A DNA stretch of 64,000 nt from Leucobacter sp. PH1c (GCF_000633415.1 NZ_AYMV01000021.1:1-64000), one strand, 5' to 3'; shown: positions 51,418 through 61,612, numbered from the stretch's first letter. Numbers and translations are program-made. Notes: a model not told the origin generated them from the sequence alone.

Positions 51418-53229
51418 TCAGCGCGCCTGTACGCCGAACAGCCCGGAGCCGTAGCGCGTGAGCACCCGGTAGGCGTCCCCGAACGTCTCGGGCGGATTCC
51501 GTTTCTCGGCCTCGGTGCCGTACTCGTGCAGGAGCAAGCCGATGAGGCCGCGCGCGGGCGGGCTGAGCGGACGGTCGGACTCGAGCTCGGCCGGGTGTGC
51601 CTCCGGGTTCGGAGGCACGTAGGCCGGTACCGGCTGCGGCCAGTCCGCGGCGTGCCGGGGCACGGCGCGATTGAACGCGCCGAGGAGCGTGCGTGCGCCG
51701 TGGTCGCGCCGCGTGAGCGACTCGATCCCGAATCGCTCGGACAGGGTCGCCGCGAGTGCGCCGTGGTGCATCTCCTCGGAGAACACGCTGCCGCGCTCGG
51801 TGTGCGCGGAGACGATGATCGCGGGCACCCGGCACCCGAGCCGGTCGAAGCCGAAGCCCATCTCCCCGGCTCCGGAGTCATCGGGCGGGGGCGCCGCAGG
51901 CGGCGGCACGTGGTCGTAGGTGCCCCCGTGCTCGTCGAAGGTGATGAGCAGCGCGGTGTTCAGGTAGTTCGAGCCCTCGGCCGCGGTCGAATCGCGGATT
52001 GCGGAGTAGACCTCGTGGATGAGCGCGTCGCCCGCCCGCGCGTCCGAGATCGCGCCGGAGACGACCCTCTCGCCGTCCACCGTGCTCTCGCGGAGCGGCC
52101 CCACTGGCGGGTGGAAGTCGTTGTGGTTGAAGATCATCCGCGGCTCGATGAAGGCGTACTCGGGAAGCGTGCCCGCCGCGACGTCGGCGTGGAACTGCGC
52201 CATCGTGGCGAACCGCTCCGTTCGCCAGTACTTGCGCAGTACGGGCGCGTGCAGGATCCCCGTGAACGAGACGAGCTGGAGCTCGTCGAAGTAGATGCGC
52301 CAGCTCAGGCCGCGCTCCTCGAGCCGCGTGAACACCGTCGGCGTCGGCGCCGCATCGAGCCACTTGCCGTAGCCGCCGCCCAGCATGTTCGTCACGAAGC
52401 CATGCGAGGTCGAGGCGTGGAAGAAGCTGCGGTTGCAGAACGTCTGGCTGGGGACACCGCAGAACCAGTGGTCGTACACGCCGAACTCGCGCGCGAGGGT
52501 CGAGAGCACGGGCAGCATCTCGGGGGAGAAGGAGCCCATGATCCGCTCCCGCGCGCGCGGCGTGATCGGCTCCCCGGTGCGGGTGCGGAAGTCCGTTTCG
52601 TAGTCGAGCACGAAGCCGTCCATGGTGGCCGGGGTCCCGGGGTCCGGCGCGTGGAACGGCGCCGTGAGATCGGCGAGGTCCTTCCCGCGGTTGTGCGGAT
52701 CGATCCGGCCGAACAGCTGCGTGTTGACGTGCGGGTACTCCTCGCCGGGATCGGGATCCGGGCTGCTCATGATCTCGTCCGTCGTACCCGTGTACACGTG
52801 GGCGGGCACGACCGTGCCGTCCTCCGCGGTGTTCGCGTGCGTGCCGAAGGCGAGCCCCGCGAAGCGGCCGCCCGGGGGCGGCGCGTCGGGCGAGTAGAGG
52901 AAGCCGAGCAGGTTGTCGAAGGAGCGGTTCTCGCCCATCACGACGACGAGGTGATCGAATCCCGGTTCCTTCCGGGGGCGGGGGACCGAGAACCGCTCGG
53001 GGATGTAGGGCGCCCCGGGATCCGGCGCGGTGGCCGCCGCGGTGATGGCGGCCCCCGCTGCGCCGCCCGCAGCGAGGCCCGCCGCGAGCATCCCGCCGGT
53101 GCGGAGGAAGCCGCGCCGGCTGGTGAGCTGAGGTTCCGACGGCTGCGCTCGATCGTTCGGGCCGCGTCCTTCCGACGCCGACGCCGACGCCGACTCCGAC
53201 TCGGACTCCGATTCGGGCGTGGGACTCAT
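51418..53229 (-). CDS. Tat-exported phosphoesterase (phospholipase C/AcpA family)
   Basis: A 603-aa secreted enzyme. A Ser/Glu-rich leader is followed by the Tat motif TSRRGFLRTGG (RR at 38-39) and a hydrophobic Ala-rich stretch. The alkaline-phosphatase-like fold starts with HLVVVMGENRSFDNLLGFL, the metal/nucleophile region of phospholipase C and AcpA proteins; TFDEHGGTYDHVPPP and HTERGSVFSEEMHHG carry further metal ligands. The substrate could be a phospholipid or another phosphoester. It starts four bases inside the upstream lipase gene, so the two are co-translated. Convergent hairpins follow the stop. Confidence 0.85.
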   Translation of the reverse strand: MSPTPESESESESASASASEGRGPNDRAQPSEPQLTSRRGFLRTGGMLAAGLAAGGAAGAAITAAATAPDPGAPYIPERFSVPRPRKEPGFDHLVVVMGENRSFDNLLGFLYSPDAPPPGGRFAGLAFGTHANTAEDGTVVPAHVYTGTTDEIMSSPDPDPGEEYPHVNTQLFGRIDPHNRGKDLADLTAPFHAPDPGTPATMDGFVLDYETDFRTRTGEPITPRARERIMGSFSPEMLPVLSTLAREFGVYDHWFCGVPSQTFCNRSFFHASTSHGFVTNMLGGGYGKWLDAAPTPTVFTRLEERGLSWRIYFDELQLVSFTGILHAPVLRKYWRTERFATMAQFHADVAAGTLPEYAFIEPRMIFNHNDFHPPVGPLRESTVDGERVVSGAISDARAGDALIHEVYSAIRDSTAAEGSNYLNTALLITFDEHGGTYDHVPPPAAPPPDDSGAGEMGFGFDRLGCRVPAIIVSAHTERGSVFSEEMHHGALAATLSERFGIESLTRRDHGARTLLGAFNRAVPRHAADWPQPVPAYVPPNPEAHPAELESDRPLSPPARGLIGLLLHEYGTEAEKRNPPETFGDAYRVLTRYGSGLFGVQAR

Positions 53230-55148
53230 GAGCCCTCCTCAGCGTTCGGCGGCGTGGTCGCGCCGCAGGTGTCGTTCGCGGGCGCTCCGGCCCAGCGGTC
53301 CAGGGTCCAGCTCACGAGCTCGGGGGTGAGCGGCGAGTCCGCGGCGACGAGGGAGAGGTGATCGAGCCCCGGGTAGGTGCGGAAATCGAGGGGGACTCCC
53401 GCGGCGCACCGCCCCGCGACCCACTGCTCCTGCTGGGCCGGCTGGACGAGCGGATCGGCGAGCCCCTGCGCGACGAGCACGGGGGCCGGGAACGGGCCGG
53501 TCGGCGTCTGCGCGCGCAGCGTACGCCCGAACTCGCCCGCGAGCACCCGGTCGGGGAAGATCTGGCTGGGCACCTGCGTGCCGCGCAGGATCGCGGCGAG
53601 CGCGTCCTGGCCGTTGAAGCAGAGCTGGCTGATCTTCGCGACGCCGCCGGCGGAGCCCGGGGTGAGCTCGTCCGCGAGGCCGAGCTCCGGGAAGATCTCG
53701 TCCCAGGTCGCGGCGATGTACGCGGAGACGGTCTTGCCCGCCGCCTCGTTCTTCGTCACCTCCGCGAGGCCGTACAGGTTCGCGGCCGGGGCGAATGCGG
53801 CGATCCCGGCGATCTCGAGCTCGGGGGCGTAATCGGGGGCGATCTGCCCGGTCCAGAGCGAGCCCTGCCCGCCCTGCGAGTGCCCCCAGACCACCGTCTT
53901 CGCGGGGAGACGGAGCCCGTCGAGTTCCCGGGCCGCGCGCGTCGCGTCGAGCACGTTGCGGCCCTCGGCGGAGCCGATGAGGTAGGGGTGTGGGCCCGCC
54001 GTGCCGAGGCCGATGTAGTCGGAGGTGACCGCGGCCCAGCCGTGCTCGGTGACGAGCGTGCTGAGCGCCGCGCCCGCTCCGTCCGCGAAGGGCGTCGCGC
54101 TGAGCGAGGGCGCGCACTTCGGCGCCACGCCGGTGGTCCCGTGGGCCACGGAGAGGAGCGGAAGCGGCGCATCGCCGCGCTGCGCGGGCGCGACGACGGT
54201 GCCGCTCGACACGGCAGGCTCGCCCGCGACCCCCGTGGTCGTGTAGAGGATGCGCCACGCCTCGGCCCCGCGCGGTACGCCCGTCGTGAGCGGCTCCGAG
54301 CGGATCAGACGGCCGGGCTCCGAGGGTACGGCGGACGGCGGGGTGTAGAACGCGCCGGGTTCGGGCAGGGGCACGCCGCCGAGCGCCCAGCCGGTGCCGA
54401 GCGCGAGCGCGAGCGATGCGACGAGCGCGAGGGAGGCACCGAGCGCGCGGCCCCAGCGGGCGACGCGGCCGCGGGGCCGGGAACGCGGCACCGGAGTGGC
54501 CGCCGGATCCGCCGCAGGATCGGGCACCAGAGCCGCCGCAGGATCGGGCACCAGAGTCCCCGCCGGATCGGGTGCCGGATCGGATGCGTGAACGGATGCC
54601 GCCTCGGCGCGTGCGGAGCGTCGAGAGTCGCCGAGCAGCGCGAGCAGCAGCGCGAGTCCCTGGAAGACGAGGAACGCTCCGACGCCGAGCCGGAACACGG
54701 TGAGGGTGAGCACGGGCCACGAGAGCGCGACGACGCCGAGCACGATGCCCGCGAGCGCCGCGATGACGCTCGTCACCCGCGCCTCGCCGCGGCCGAGCAC
54801 CGCCTGCACCGCGCGGAGCAGTCCGTGCGCGACGAGCGCGATCCCCACGACGAGCGCGAGCCCCGGCGCGCTCGCACCCGGCCAGAGCGCGACGACCGCG
54901 CCCGCGACAATGCTCGCCGCGCCGAGCACGCGCGCGGGGAGGCGGAGGGCCGCGTCCGGTGCGGGGAGGAGCAGGGCGCCGAGCCCGAGCACCGCGACGC
55001 CGAGCCCCGTCGCCACGGCGGTCTGCTGCGGCGTGAGCGGGGCGAGGATGAGGGCAACGCCGAGGCCGACCGCCGCGAGCGCGATGACGGCGCGGGCGGG
55101 CCCCGCGAGCGGCGCGAGGGCGGTGAGGATCCTGATCCGGATGGGCAC
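53226..55148 (-). CDS. Membrane (DUF308/HdeD-like) domain fused to a secretory lipase domain
   Basis: A 640-aa two-part protein. Residues about 15-175 hold six or so hydrophobic segments of the HdeD/DUF308 kind. A linker of short DPA-rich repeats (ASDPAPDPAGTLVPDPAAAL) and one more span (about 228-250) follow. The remaining 380 residues resemble the LIP-type secretory lipases: nucleophile GHSQGG, acid in VAQGLADPLV and histidine in GLDHLSLVA. The lipase would sit outside the cell, anchored by the N-terminal part. The pairing with a Tat phosphoesterase suggests phospholipid or lipid-ester turnover. Confidence 0.75.
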   Translation of the reverse strand: MPIRIRILTALAPLAGPARAVIALAAVGLGVALILAPLTPQQTAVATGLGVAVLGLGALLLPAPDAALRLPARVLGAASIVAGAVVALWPGASAPGLALVVGIALVAHGLLRAVQAVLGRGEARVTSVIAALAGIVLGVVALSWPVLTLTVFRLGVGAFLVFQGLALLLALLGDSRRSARAEAASVHASDPAPDPAGTLVPDPAAALVPDPAADPAATPVPRSRPRGRVARWGRALGASLALVASLALALGTGWALGGVPLPEPGAFYTPPSAVPSEPGRLIRSEPLTTGVPRGAEAWRILYTTTGVAGEPAVSSGTVVAPAQRGDAPLPLLSVAHGTTGVAPKCAPSLSATPFADGAGAALSTLVTEHGWAAVTSDYIGLGTAGPHPYLIGSAEGRNVLDATRAARELDGLRLPAKTVVWGHSQGGQGSLWTGQIAPDYAPELEIAGIAAFAPAANLYGLAEVTKNEAAGKTVSAYIAATWDEIFPELGLADELTPGSAGGVAKISQLCFNGQDALAAILRGTQVPSQIFPDRVLAGEFGRTLRAQTPTGPFPAPVLVAQGLADPLVQPAQQEQWVAGRCAAGVPLDFRTYPGLDHLSLVAADSPLTPELVSWTLDRWAGAPANDTCGATTPPNAEEGS

Positions 55149-55274
55149 GGTCTGCCTCTCTGCAGTGGGAGCTCTCTGAGCCCGGGGTCATGAGCCGCCT
55201 GCGGCGACGCTTCCAGCGTAGTCCGGGGGAGCGGCGCGGTCGATGGGGCGGAACTGAACTACGCTGGAGGGGTT

Positions 55275-57107
55275 ATGGCACATCTTCTCGGGGCTGAAGC
55301 CCTCCATCTCGAAGTTCCGACCAAGACCGTGTTCGACTCGGTCACGCTCGGCGTCGCCGAGGGCGACCGCATCGGCATCGTCGGCCGCAACGGCGACGGC
55401 AAGTCCAGCCTGCTCATGATGCTCGCGGGGCGCCGCGAGCCCGACAGCGGGCAGGTCACGATGCGCGGCGGCACGACGATCGGAGTGCTCGATCAGGCCG
55501 ACGCCTTCGCGGACGGCGAGACGGTGGGCCACGCCATCGTGGGCGACCGCGAGGAGTACGAGTGGGCGGGGGACCCGCGCACGCGCGAGGTGATCTCAGG
55601 CCTCGTCTCGGACCTGCCGTGGGACGCCCCCGTCGACGCGCTCTCGGGCGGGCAGCGGCGGCGCGTGGCACTCGCGCGGCTGCTCTCCGGGGAGTACGAC
55701 GTGCTCTTCCTCGACGAGCCGACGAACCACCTCGACGTCGAGGGCATCGCCTGGCTCGCCGATCATCTCAAGCGGCGCTGGCCCCGCGGCCAGGGCGCGC
55801 TCCTCGTCGTCACGCACGACCGCTGGTTCCTCGACGAGGTCTGCTCGACCACGTGGGAGGTGCACGACCGCATCGTCGAACCGTTCGAGGGCGGGTACGC
55901 CGCCTACATCCTGCAGCGCGTCGAGCGCGACCGGCAAGCCGCCACGATCGAGCAGAAGCGCCAGAACCTCGCGCGCAAGGAGCTCGCCTGGCTGCGTCGC
56001 GGCGCCCCCGCGCGGACCTCGAAGCCGAAGTTCCGCATCGACGCGGCGAACGAGCTGATCGCCGACGTCCCGGAGATCCGGGATCGGGTCTCGTTGCAAT
56101 CGATGGCGGTCGCACGCCTCGGCAAGGAGGTCGTCAACCTCCTCGACGCCGGCGTGAGCTACGGGGACCGGGTAATCCTCGAGGACGTCGAGTGGCGCCT
56201 CGCCCCGGGCGAGCGCACGGGCATCCTGGGGGTGAACGGCGCGGGCAAGTCGACGCTGCTCGGCCTCATCTCCGGCACCACGGAGCCGACGCGCGGCACC
56301 GTGAAGCGCGGTTCGACCGTGAAGGTCGCGACGCTCACGCAGCGCCTCGACGAGCTCGAGGAGCACCTCACGGAGCCCGTCCGCACCGTGATCGGCCGCC
56401 TGCGCACGAGCTTCACGGTGGGGAGCGGGTCGAAGGCGCAGGAGCTCACCCCCGGGCAGCTGCTCGAGCGCATGGGCTTCACGAGCGCGCAGCTCTCCAC
56501 CCCGGTGAAGGACCTCTCCGGCGGGCAGAAGCGCCGCCTCCAGCTGCTCCTCATCCTGCTCGACCAGCCGAACGTGCTCATCCTCGACGAGCCGACGAAC
56601 GATCTCGACACCGACATGCTCGCGGCGATGGAGGATCTGCTCGACTCGTGGCCGGGCACGCTCATCGTCGTGTCGCACGACCGCTACTTCCTCGAGCGGG
56701 TCACCGATCAGCAGTACGCGATCTTCGATCGGCGGCTGCGGCACTTGCCCGGCGGCGTGGACCAGTACCTGGAGCTGCGCGGCGCGGAGGAGGCGGCGAA
56801 ACGCGATGCGGCCGCGGGGACGCCGGCCCGTGTGGCCGGGGGATCCGGAACCGCGGCGGGCGCCGCGCCCGCCGCGCCGAAGCTGAGCGGTTCCGAGCTG
56901 CGCGCAGCGCAGAAGGAGCTCTCCGCCGTGGAGCGGAAGATGGAGAAGCTGCAGCAGCAGATCGTGAAGGACCGGGATCGGCTCGCGACGCTCGACCAGA
57001 GCGACTACGGGCTGCTCAACGCCGAGATGACGAAGATCACCGCGCTCGAGGCCGAGGTGAGCGAGCTCGAGGAGCAGTGGCTCGAGCTCTCCGAGGAGAT
57101 CGGCTAG
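55275..57107 (+). CDS. ABC-F family ATPase
   Basis: A 610-aa soluble protein with two ABC modules and no membrane part. Walker A motifs are GRNGDGKSS and GVNGAGKST, signatures LSGGQRRRVALARLL and LSGGQKRRLQLLLIL, and Walker B LFLDEPTNHLD and LILDEPTNDLD. A C-terminal coiled coil (ELRAAQKELSAVERKMEKLQQQI to the end) resembles the Uup-type extension. Members act on ribosomes in translation or antibiotic protection; which one cannot be told here. GGAGG is 6 nt before the ATG, with TACGCT just upstream. Confidence 0.92.
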   Translation: MAHLLGAEALHLEVPTKTVFDSVTLGVAEGDRIGIVGRNGDGKSSLLMMLAGRREPDSGQVTMRGGTTIGVLDQADAFADGETVGHAIVGDREEYEWAGDPRTREVISGLVSDLPWDAPVDALSGGQRRRVALARLLSGEYDVLFLDEPTNHLDVEGIAWLADHLKRRWPRGQGALLVVTHDRWFLDEVCSTTWEVHDRIVEPFEGGYAAYILQRVERDRQAATIEQKRQNLARKELAWLRRGAPARTSKPKFRIDAANELIADVPEIRDRVSLQSMAVARLGKEVVNLLDAGVSYGDRVILEDVEWRLAPGERTGILGVNGAGKSTLLGLISGTTEPTRGTVKRGSTVKVATLTQRLDELEEHLTEPVRTVIGRLRTSFTVGSGSKAQELTPGQLLERMGFTSAQLSTPVKDLSGGQKRRLQLLLILLDQPNVLILDEPTNDLDTDMLAAMEDLLDSWPGTLIVVSHDRYFLERVTDQQYAIFDRRLRHLPGGVDQYLELRGAEEAAKRDAAAGTPARVAGGSGTAAGAAPAAPKLSGSELRAAQKELSAVERKMEKLQQQIVKDRDRLATLDQSDYGLLNAEMTKITALEAEVSELEEQWLELSEEIG

Positions 57108-57190
57108 CCGGGGCGTCGGGCGGGGGAGCGCGTATGCACGTCGGGGCATTCCGCGCTCGGTAGTGTGGGGCAAGCGATCGGCACCTGCCT

Positions 57191-58348
57191 GTGGCTCCAT
57201 CAGCACCCGGCGGGTGCGCAACGGAAGCGGGTGCCCTCGTGCCAGCAGCCTCCCCATTCCCGATCCAGGGCCTCGGCCCGCTGCGTCCCACTCGCGCCGG
57301 CCGGGCGGAGTTCCCACCGATCGCCCGGGCGTACACCCGCGTGTCGGAGGTCGTCCGCGAGTCCGGGCTTCTGCGCCGCGCGCACGGGTTCTACGCCGCG
57401 GTCGGCGCCGCGATCCTGCTCGCGCTCGGCGGCGCGATCGCCGGCTTCGTGCTGCTCGGCGACAGCTGGTTCCAGCTGCTCATCGCGGCGGCGCTCGGGA
57501 TCATCTTCACGCAGATCGCGTTCCTCGCGCACGAGGCGGCCCACCGGCAGATCCTCGCGCGGGGGCCGCAGAACGACCGGCTCGCGCGCGTGCTCGCGGG
57601 CTCGATCGGCATGAGCTACGCCTGGTGGGACGCGAAGCACACGCGCCACCACGCGAACCCGAACCGGGTGGGGAAGGACCCGGATATCGAGGTAGACACC
57701 ATCTCGTTCCTCGAGGAGGACGCCGTGCTGGCCCGCGGCCTGCGCGGCTGGATCACCCGGCGGCAGGGGTGGCTGTTCTTCCCGCTCCTGACGCTCGAGG
57801 GGATCAACCTGCACTGGCAGAGCCTCCGCTACCTGTGCCAGCGGGGGCCCGTGCGCGGCCGCTGGATCGAGCTCGCGATCATCCTCGCGCGCTCCGCCGC
57901 GGTCTTCGTGCCGGTCTTCCTGTTCCTGCCGCTCGGGCTGGCCTGCGCGTTCGTCGGCGTCCAGCTCGCCGTGTTCGGCGTCTACATGGGTGCCTCGTTC
58001 GCGCCCAACCACAAGGGGATGCCCGTCATCGCCCACGACGCGAAGCTCGACTTCTTCTCGAAGCAGGTGCGCACCTCGCGAAACATCCGTGGTGGGTGGT
58101 GGGCCACCTGGCTCATGGGCGGGCTCAACTACCAGGTCGAGCACCACCTCTTCCCGAGCATGGCCCGCCCCTACCTGGCGCGTGCGCGCACCATCGTGCG
58201 CGAGCACTGCGCCACGCTCGGCGTACCGTACACCGAGACCTCTCTCGCGAACTCGTACCGGATCGTGATCGAGTACCTGAACCGGGTGGGGCTCGCCGCC
58301 CGCGACCCGTTCGACTGCCCCGTGACGGCGCAGTACCGCCGGGCGTAG
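57191..58348 (+). CDS. Fatty acid desaturase
   Basis: A 385-aa membrane di-iron enzyme introducing a double bond into acyl chains. The three histidine boxes are HEAAHRQ (about residue 116), HTRHH (about 154) and VEHHLFP (about 317), in the usual spacing, with two membrane hairpins between them. The start is uncertain: GTG 57191 gives 385 residues, and a GTG at 57239 (VPAASPF) with GGAAGCGGG upstream is a reasonable alternative. TAGTGT at 57161 is a candidate -10. No ferredoxin or reductase partner is adjacent. Confidence 0.88.
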   Translation: MAPSAPGGCATEAGALVPAASPFPIQGLGPLRPTRAGRAEFPPIARAYTRVSEVVRESGLLRRAHGFYAAVGAAILLALGGAIAGFVLLGDSWFQLLIAAALGIIFTQIAFLAHEAAHRQILARGPQNDRLARVLAGSIGMSYAWWDAKHTRHHANPNRVGKDPDIEVDTISFLEEDAVLARGLRGWITRRQGWLFFPLLTLEGINLHWQSLRYLCQRGPVRGRWIELAIILARSAAVFVPVFLFLPLGLACAFVGVQLAVFGVYMGASFAPNHKGMPVIAHDAKLDFFSKQVRTSRNIRGGWWATWLMGGLNYQVEHHLFPSMARPYLARARTIVREHCATLGVPYTETSLANSYRIVIEYLNRVGLAARDPFDCPVTAQYRRA

Positions 58349-58544
58349 CCGCGCCGAGCGGCCCGGCGGCCCGGCGGCCCGTCCGCCTCGGGGTACCACT
58401 GCGCAACTGTGCACAGCGGTGCAGGGTTCCGGAGCGCGGCCCGCTCCTGTTCCCGGTGCGTTCACCGGAGCGACACCGGACCACCCCCTGCGACTGGATG
58501 AATGAGTGAGCACCTCGGTGCATTCCCCACTCGAAAGGACATCC

Positions 58545-61500
58545 ATGTTGCACGCCCACCGCTCGTCGCCGCAGCCCGCCTGCCGCGCGGCGCGCACGAG
58601 CCGCACCCTGCGCGCCGGTACGGTCGCCGCGCTCACCGCGTTCACGCTGCTGATCCCCGCGCTGCCCGCCGCCGCCGTCGAGCAGGCGCCCGCCGCCGGT
58701 GCGGCGCAGGCGATGACGCAGCAGCGCATCGACGCCGCGAACGACGCCTACAACGGCGCGGACGCGCAGCTCGAGTTCATCACCATGTCGGACACGGAAC
58801 TCGGCGGCACGGCGACCGCCGACAAGACCTCCGAACAGGTCGCCTACGAGGGGGCCGCACGCCACTTCGAGAGCATCCGCGCCTGGGCGGACTCGAAGGG
58901 CTTCGATCCGCAGGTCGTCGTCGACAACGGCGACGTCGTAGGCGCGAACGATCCCGAGTACTCGGCCCATCTCGCCGGGGACAGCGAGAAGGTGGCGGGG
59001 TGGTACCGCGCCATCGAGCGCGTGTTCCGCGAGAACTTCCCCGACGCGCAGGTGCTGCTCACGCAGGGCAACCACGACATCGCCGACCTCATGGGGAAGA
59101 CGATCGCGGAGGCCCGCGCCGAGCGCGCTCCCGCGGGCGCCCCCGAGTGGTTCTATCCGAGCGCCGACACGGGCTACGTCTCGAACTTCCACACCACCGT
59201 CGCGGGGATCGACTTCATCGGGCTCGACTACAACGGGACGCACACCTTCGGGTACACGGGCCAGCGCACGGGCTACCAGGACTACCTGCGCACGACGCTC
59301 GCGGAGATCGCCGCGCAGCCCGACTACGATCCGGCGAAGCCGATCTTCGTCTCGATCCACAGCGGCTACGCCGGCACCTCGCTCGGCGGCCCCTTCCACG
59401 GCGACTACGACATGGCGGGCCCCGAGCTGCAGCGGATCCTCGCCGAGTACCCGCAGGCCGTCCTCGGTTCCGCGCACACGCACTTCTCCTCGAACCCGGA
59501 GACGAGCATCTACCAGAAGGACTTCACGGTCTACGAGAACGCCTCGATGAACTACATCTACCAGGATGTGCCGAGCGACTTCATCGGGGGCGGGTACTTC
59601 GGGGGCAACCAGGGCGACGCGGAGCGCGGCACCCCGCAGAAGAGCGCGAACTTCGTCTCGGTGCTGGAGACCGGCGAGACCGTGATCCGCCGCTTCGATG
59701 TGACCCACCAGCGCTGGATCGGCATGCCGTGGGTGGTCGACACGACGCAGGGCACCGCGGGCTTCACCTACACCGCGGATCAGCGCAGCACCGTCGCCCC
59801 CTGGTGGGACGCGGCGGCCGTGCGCGCCGCCGATGTGACCGAGACGTCGCTGACGCTCGGCTTCGACCAGGCGAAGGACGACGAGCTCGTGAACTACTAC
59901 GAGGTCGCGATCGCGGACGCCGCGGGGAAGCCCGTCGCCTTCACCGCGAATCAGGTCCCTGATTTCGGCGGCAACGCCGCGAAGTCGGTGACCGGCAGCT
60001 TCAAGGCCTACTCGCGCTTCTACATGACGCCGAACACGATGGACTTCGCGATCGCGGGGCTTGAGGCGGCGAAGAACTACACCGTCACGGTCACCGCGTT
60101 CGACGACTTCCAGAACCGCTCGGAGCCGCTCGTCGGTACCGTCCGCACCGCGGGCACGCTTGAGTTCCCCGAGTTCCCGGATGCGCCGGTCGAGGCGCCG
60201 GGAGGCGAGTTCCTGAACCTCGCCTTCGAGGGCGACCTGAACGACACCGGCGCGGCGTCGGCGGCGGCGCCCGCGGCCCAGCCGGTGGGCTCGGTCAGCT
60301 ACGTCGATACTGACCGCTCCGGGGCCGAGGGCCAGGCGGTGCGCATCGGCGCCGGGGCCGGCAGCTACGTGGATCTCGGCTCCCGTCCCGAGTTCGATCT
60401 CGGCACGGACCAGGACCTGACCATCAGCTTCTGGACCAAGGTGACCGGTGTAAGCGGCTACGGCGCGATCATCAGCAACAAGAACTGGGCGAACTGGTAC
60501 CGCTCGGGCATCAACCTCGCGCCGCAGGGCGGGGACACGAGCAAGCTGGAGTTCACCCTCGGCGACGGCACCAACGGGGTGTATGCGACGGGTGACGTTG
60601 CCGACTACCGGAATGCGTGGCACCACATGGCCCTCACGGTCGACCGCGAGCGGAACGTCGCCGGCGTCTACCTGGATGGACAGCTGACGAAGGAGACGAG
60701 CATCGCCGGTGTCGGGAGCATGACCAGCGGCCTCAACATGCTCGTGGGCGTGGACGGCGGCAAGAGCTACGGCGCTGGCCTCGACATGGACGATCTCAAG
60801 ATGTGGAGCTCGGCGCTCACCGCCGAGGAGATCGCCGGGCTGTTCGCCGCCGACGACGCGAGTGCTGAGACGAACGCGCTCGCGCGGGCCGTGGACTACG
60901 CGACCGAGCTCATGGCGGCGAACGCGGTCGCGGCCGAGAACGGCCGAGTCTTCGACGCCGCGCTCGGCGACGCGCTCGCCGCAGCCGCCGCCGAGAGCGC
61001 CGAGCTCGTGGCGAGCAGCGCGCCGAGCAAGGACGCGCTGCGCAGCAGCTTCGGCGTGCTCAAGAGCGCGGTGGGCGCGGTCGAGGCGCAGCCCGTGCGC
61101 TTCGCCTACGCGGTGTCGGCCGAGGGCGGCACAGCGACCCCGAGCGAGGGCGTTGCCGAGCAGGGCGGCGAGATCCGGCTGGCGCTCGCTCCCGCGGCGG
61201 GCTTCCAGATCGCCGACTCCGAGGTGACGGCATCGGGCGTCGAGAGCTTCGCGATCGAGGGCGAAGAGCTCGTGCTCCGCGGCGTCGAGGGCAGGGTGCT
61301 CGCCTCGGTCGCCTTCGCTGTAGCGGAGGACGAGACCGGCGGTGAGAACGGCGGGAACACCGGCGGTGAGAACGGCGGGAACACCGGCGGCAACACCGGT
61401 GGAGAGAACGGCGGCACGTCGGACGGCGGGACCGGCGGCAGCGCCGAGTCGGGCAGTGCGGGCTCCCGCCCGGGCGCCGGGGGAGCGCTCGCCGCGACGG

Positions 61501-61601
61501 GCGGCGCGCCGGCGACGAGCTGGGCGCTCGCGGGCGGGGCCGCTGCGCTCCTCGCGGCAGCGGCCGGGGTCTTCGGCCTGCGTCGCGCGCGTCGCCAGTA
61601 G
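58545..61601 (+). CDS. Cell-wall-anchored metallophosphoesterase with LamG domain
   Basis: A 1018-aa surface protein. The Sec signal peptide spans about residues 1-47 (ending PAAAVEQ). The calcineurin-like phosphoesterase domain (about 75-400) shows VVDNGDVVG, LLTQGNHDI and LGSAHTHFSS. A fibronectin-like region precedes a LamG/concanavalin domain (about 560-775: FLNLAFEGDLNDTG, ISFWTKVTGVSGYG, AWHHMALTVDRE). A Gly/Asn/Thr repeat linker ends in LAATGG, a hydrophobic span and RRARRQ; LAXTG is the sorting signal of class E sortases. The start at ATG 58545 follows GAAAGGAC. A secreted nucleotidase or phosphodiesterase role is inferred. Confidence 0.88.
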   Translation: MLHAHRSSPQPACRAARTSRTLRAGTVAALTAFTLLIPALPAAAVEQAPAAGAAQAMTQQRIDAANDAYNGADAQLEFITMSDTELGGTATADKTSEQVAYEGAARHFESIRAWADSKGFDPQVVVDNGDVVGANDPEYSAHLAGDSEKVAGWYRAIERVFRENFPDAQVLLTQGNHDIADLMGKTIAEARAERAPAGAPEWFYPSADTGYVSNFHTTVAGIDFIGLDYNGTHTFGYTGQRTGYQDYLRTTLAEIAAQPDYDPAKPIFVSIHSGYAGTSLGGPFHGDYDMAGPELQRILAEYPQAVLGSAHTHFSSNPETSIYQKDFTVYENASMNYIYQDVPSDFIGGGYFGGNQGDAERGTPQKSANFVSVLETGETVIRRFDVTHQRWIGMPWVVDTTQGTAGFTYTADQRSTVAPWWDAAAVRAADVTETSLTLGFDQAKDDELVNYYEVAIADAAGKPVAFTANQVPDFGGNAAKSVTGSFKAYSRFYMTPNTMDFAIAGLEAAKNYTVTVTAFDDFQNRSEPLVGTVRTAGTLEFPEFPDAPVEAPGGEFLNLAFEGDLNDTGAASAAAPAAQPVGSVSYVDTDRSGAEGQAVRIGAGAGSYVDLGSRPEFDLGTDQDLTISFWTKVTGVSGYGAIISNKNWANWYRSGINLAPQGGDTSKLEFTLGDGTNGVYATGDVADYRNAWHHMALTVDRERNVAGVYLDGQLTKETSIAGVGSMTSGLNMLVGVDGGKSYGAGLDMDDLKMWSSALTAEEIAGLFAADDASAETNALARAVDYATELMAANAVAAENGRVFDAALGDALAAAAAESAELVASSAPSKDALRSSFGVLKSAVGAVEAQPVRFAYAVSAEGGTATPSEGVAEQGGEIRLALAPAAGFQIADSEVTASGVESFAIEGEELVLRGVEGRVLASVAFAVAEDETGGENGGNTGGENGGNTGGNTGGENGGTSDGGTGGSAESGSAGSRPGAGGALAATGGAPATSWALAGGAAALLAAAAGVFGLRRARRQ

Positions 61602-61612
61602 CCTTCCGCGGG

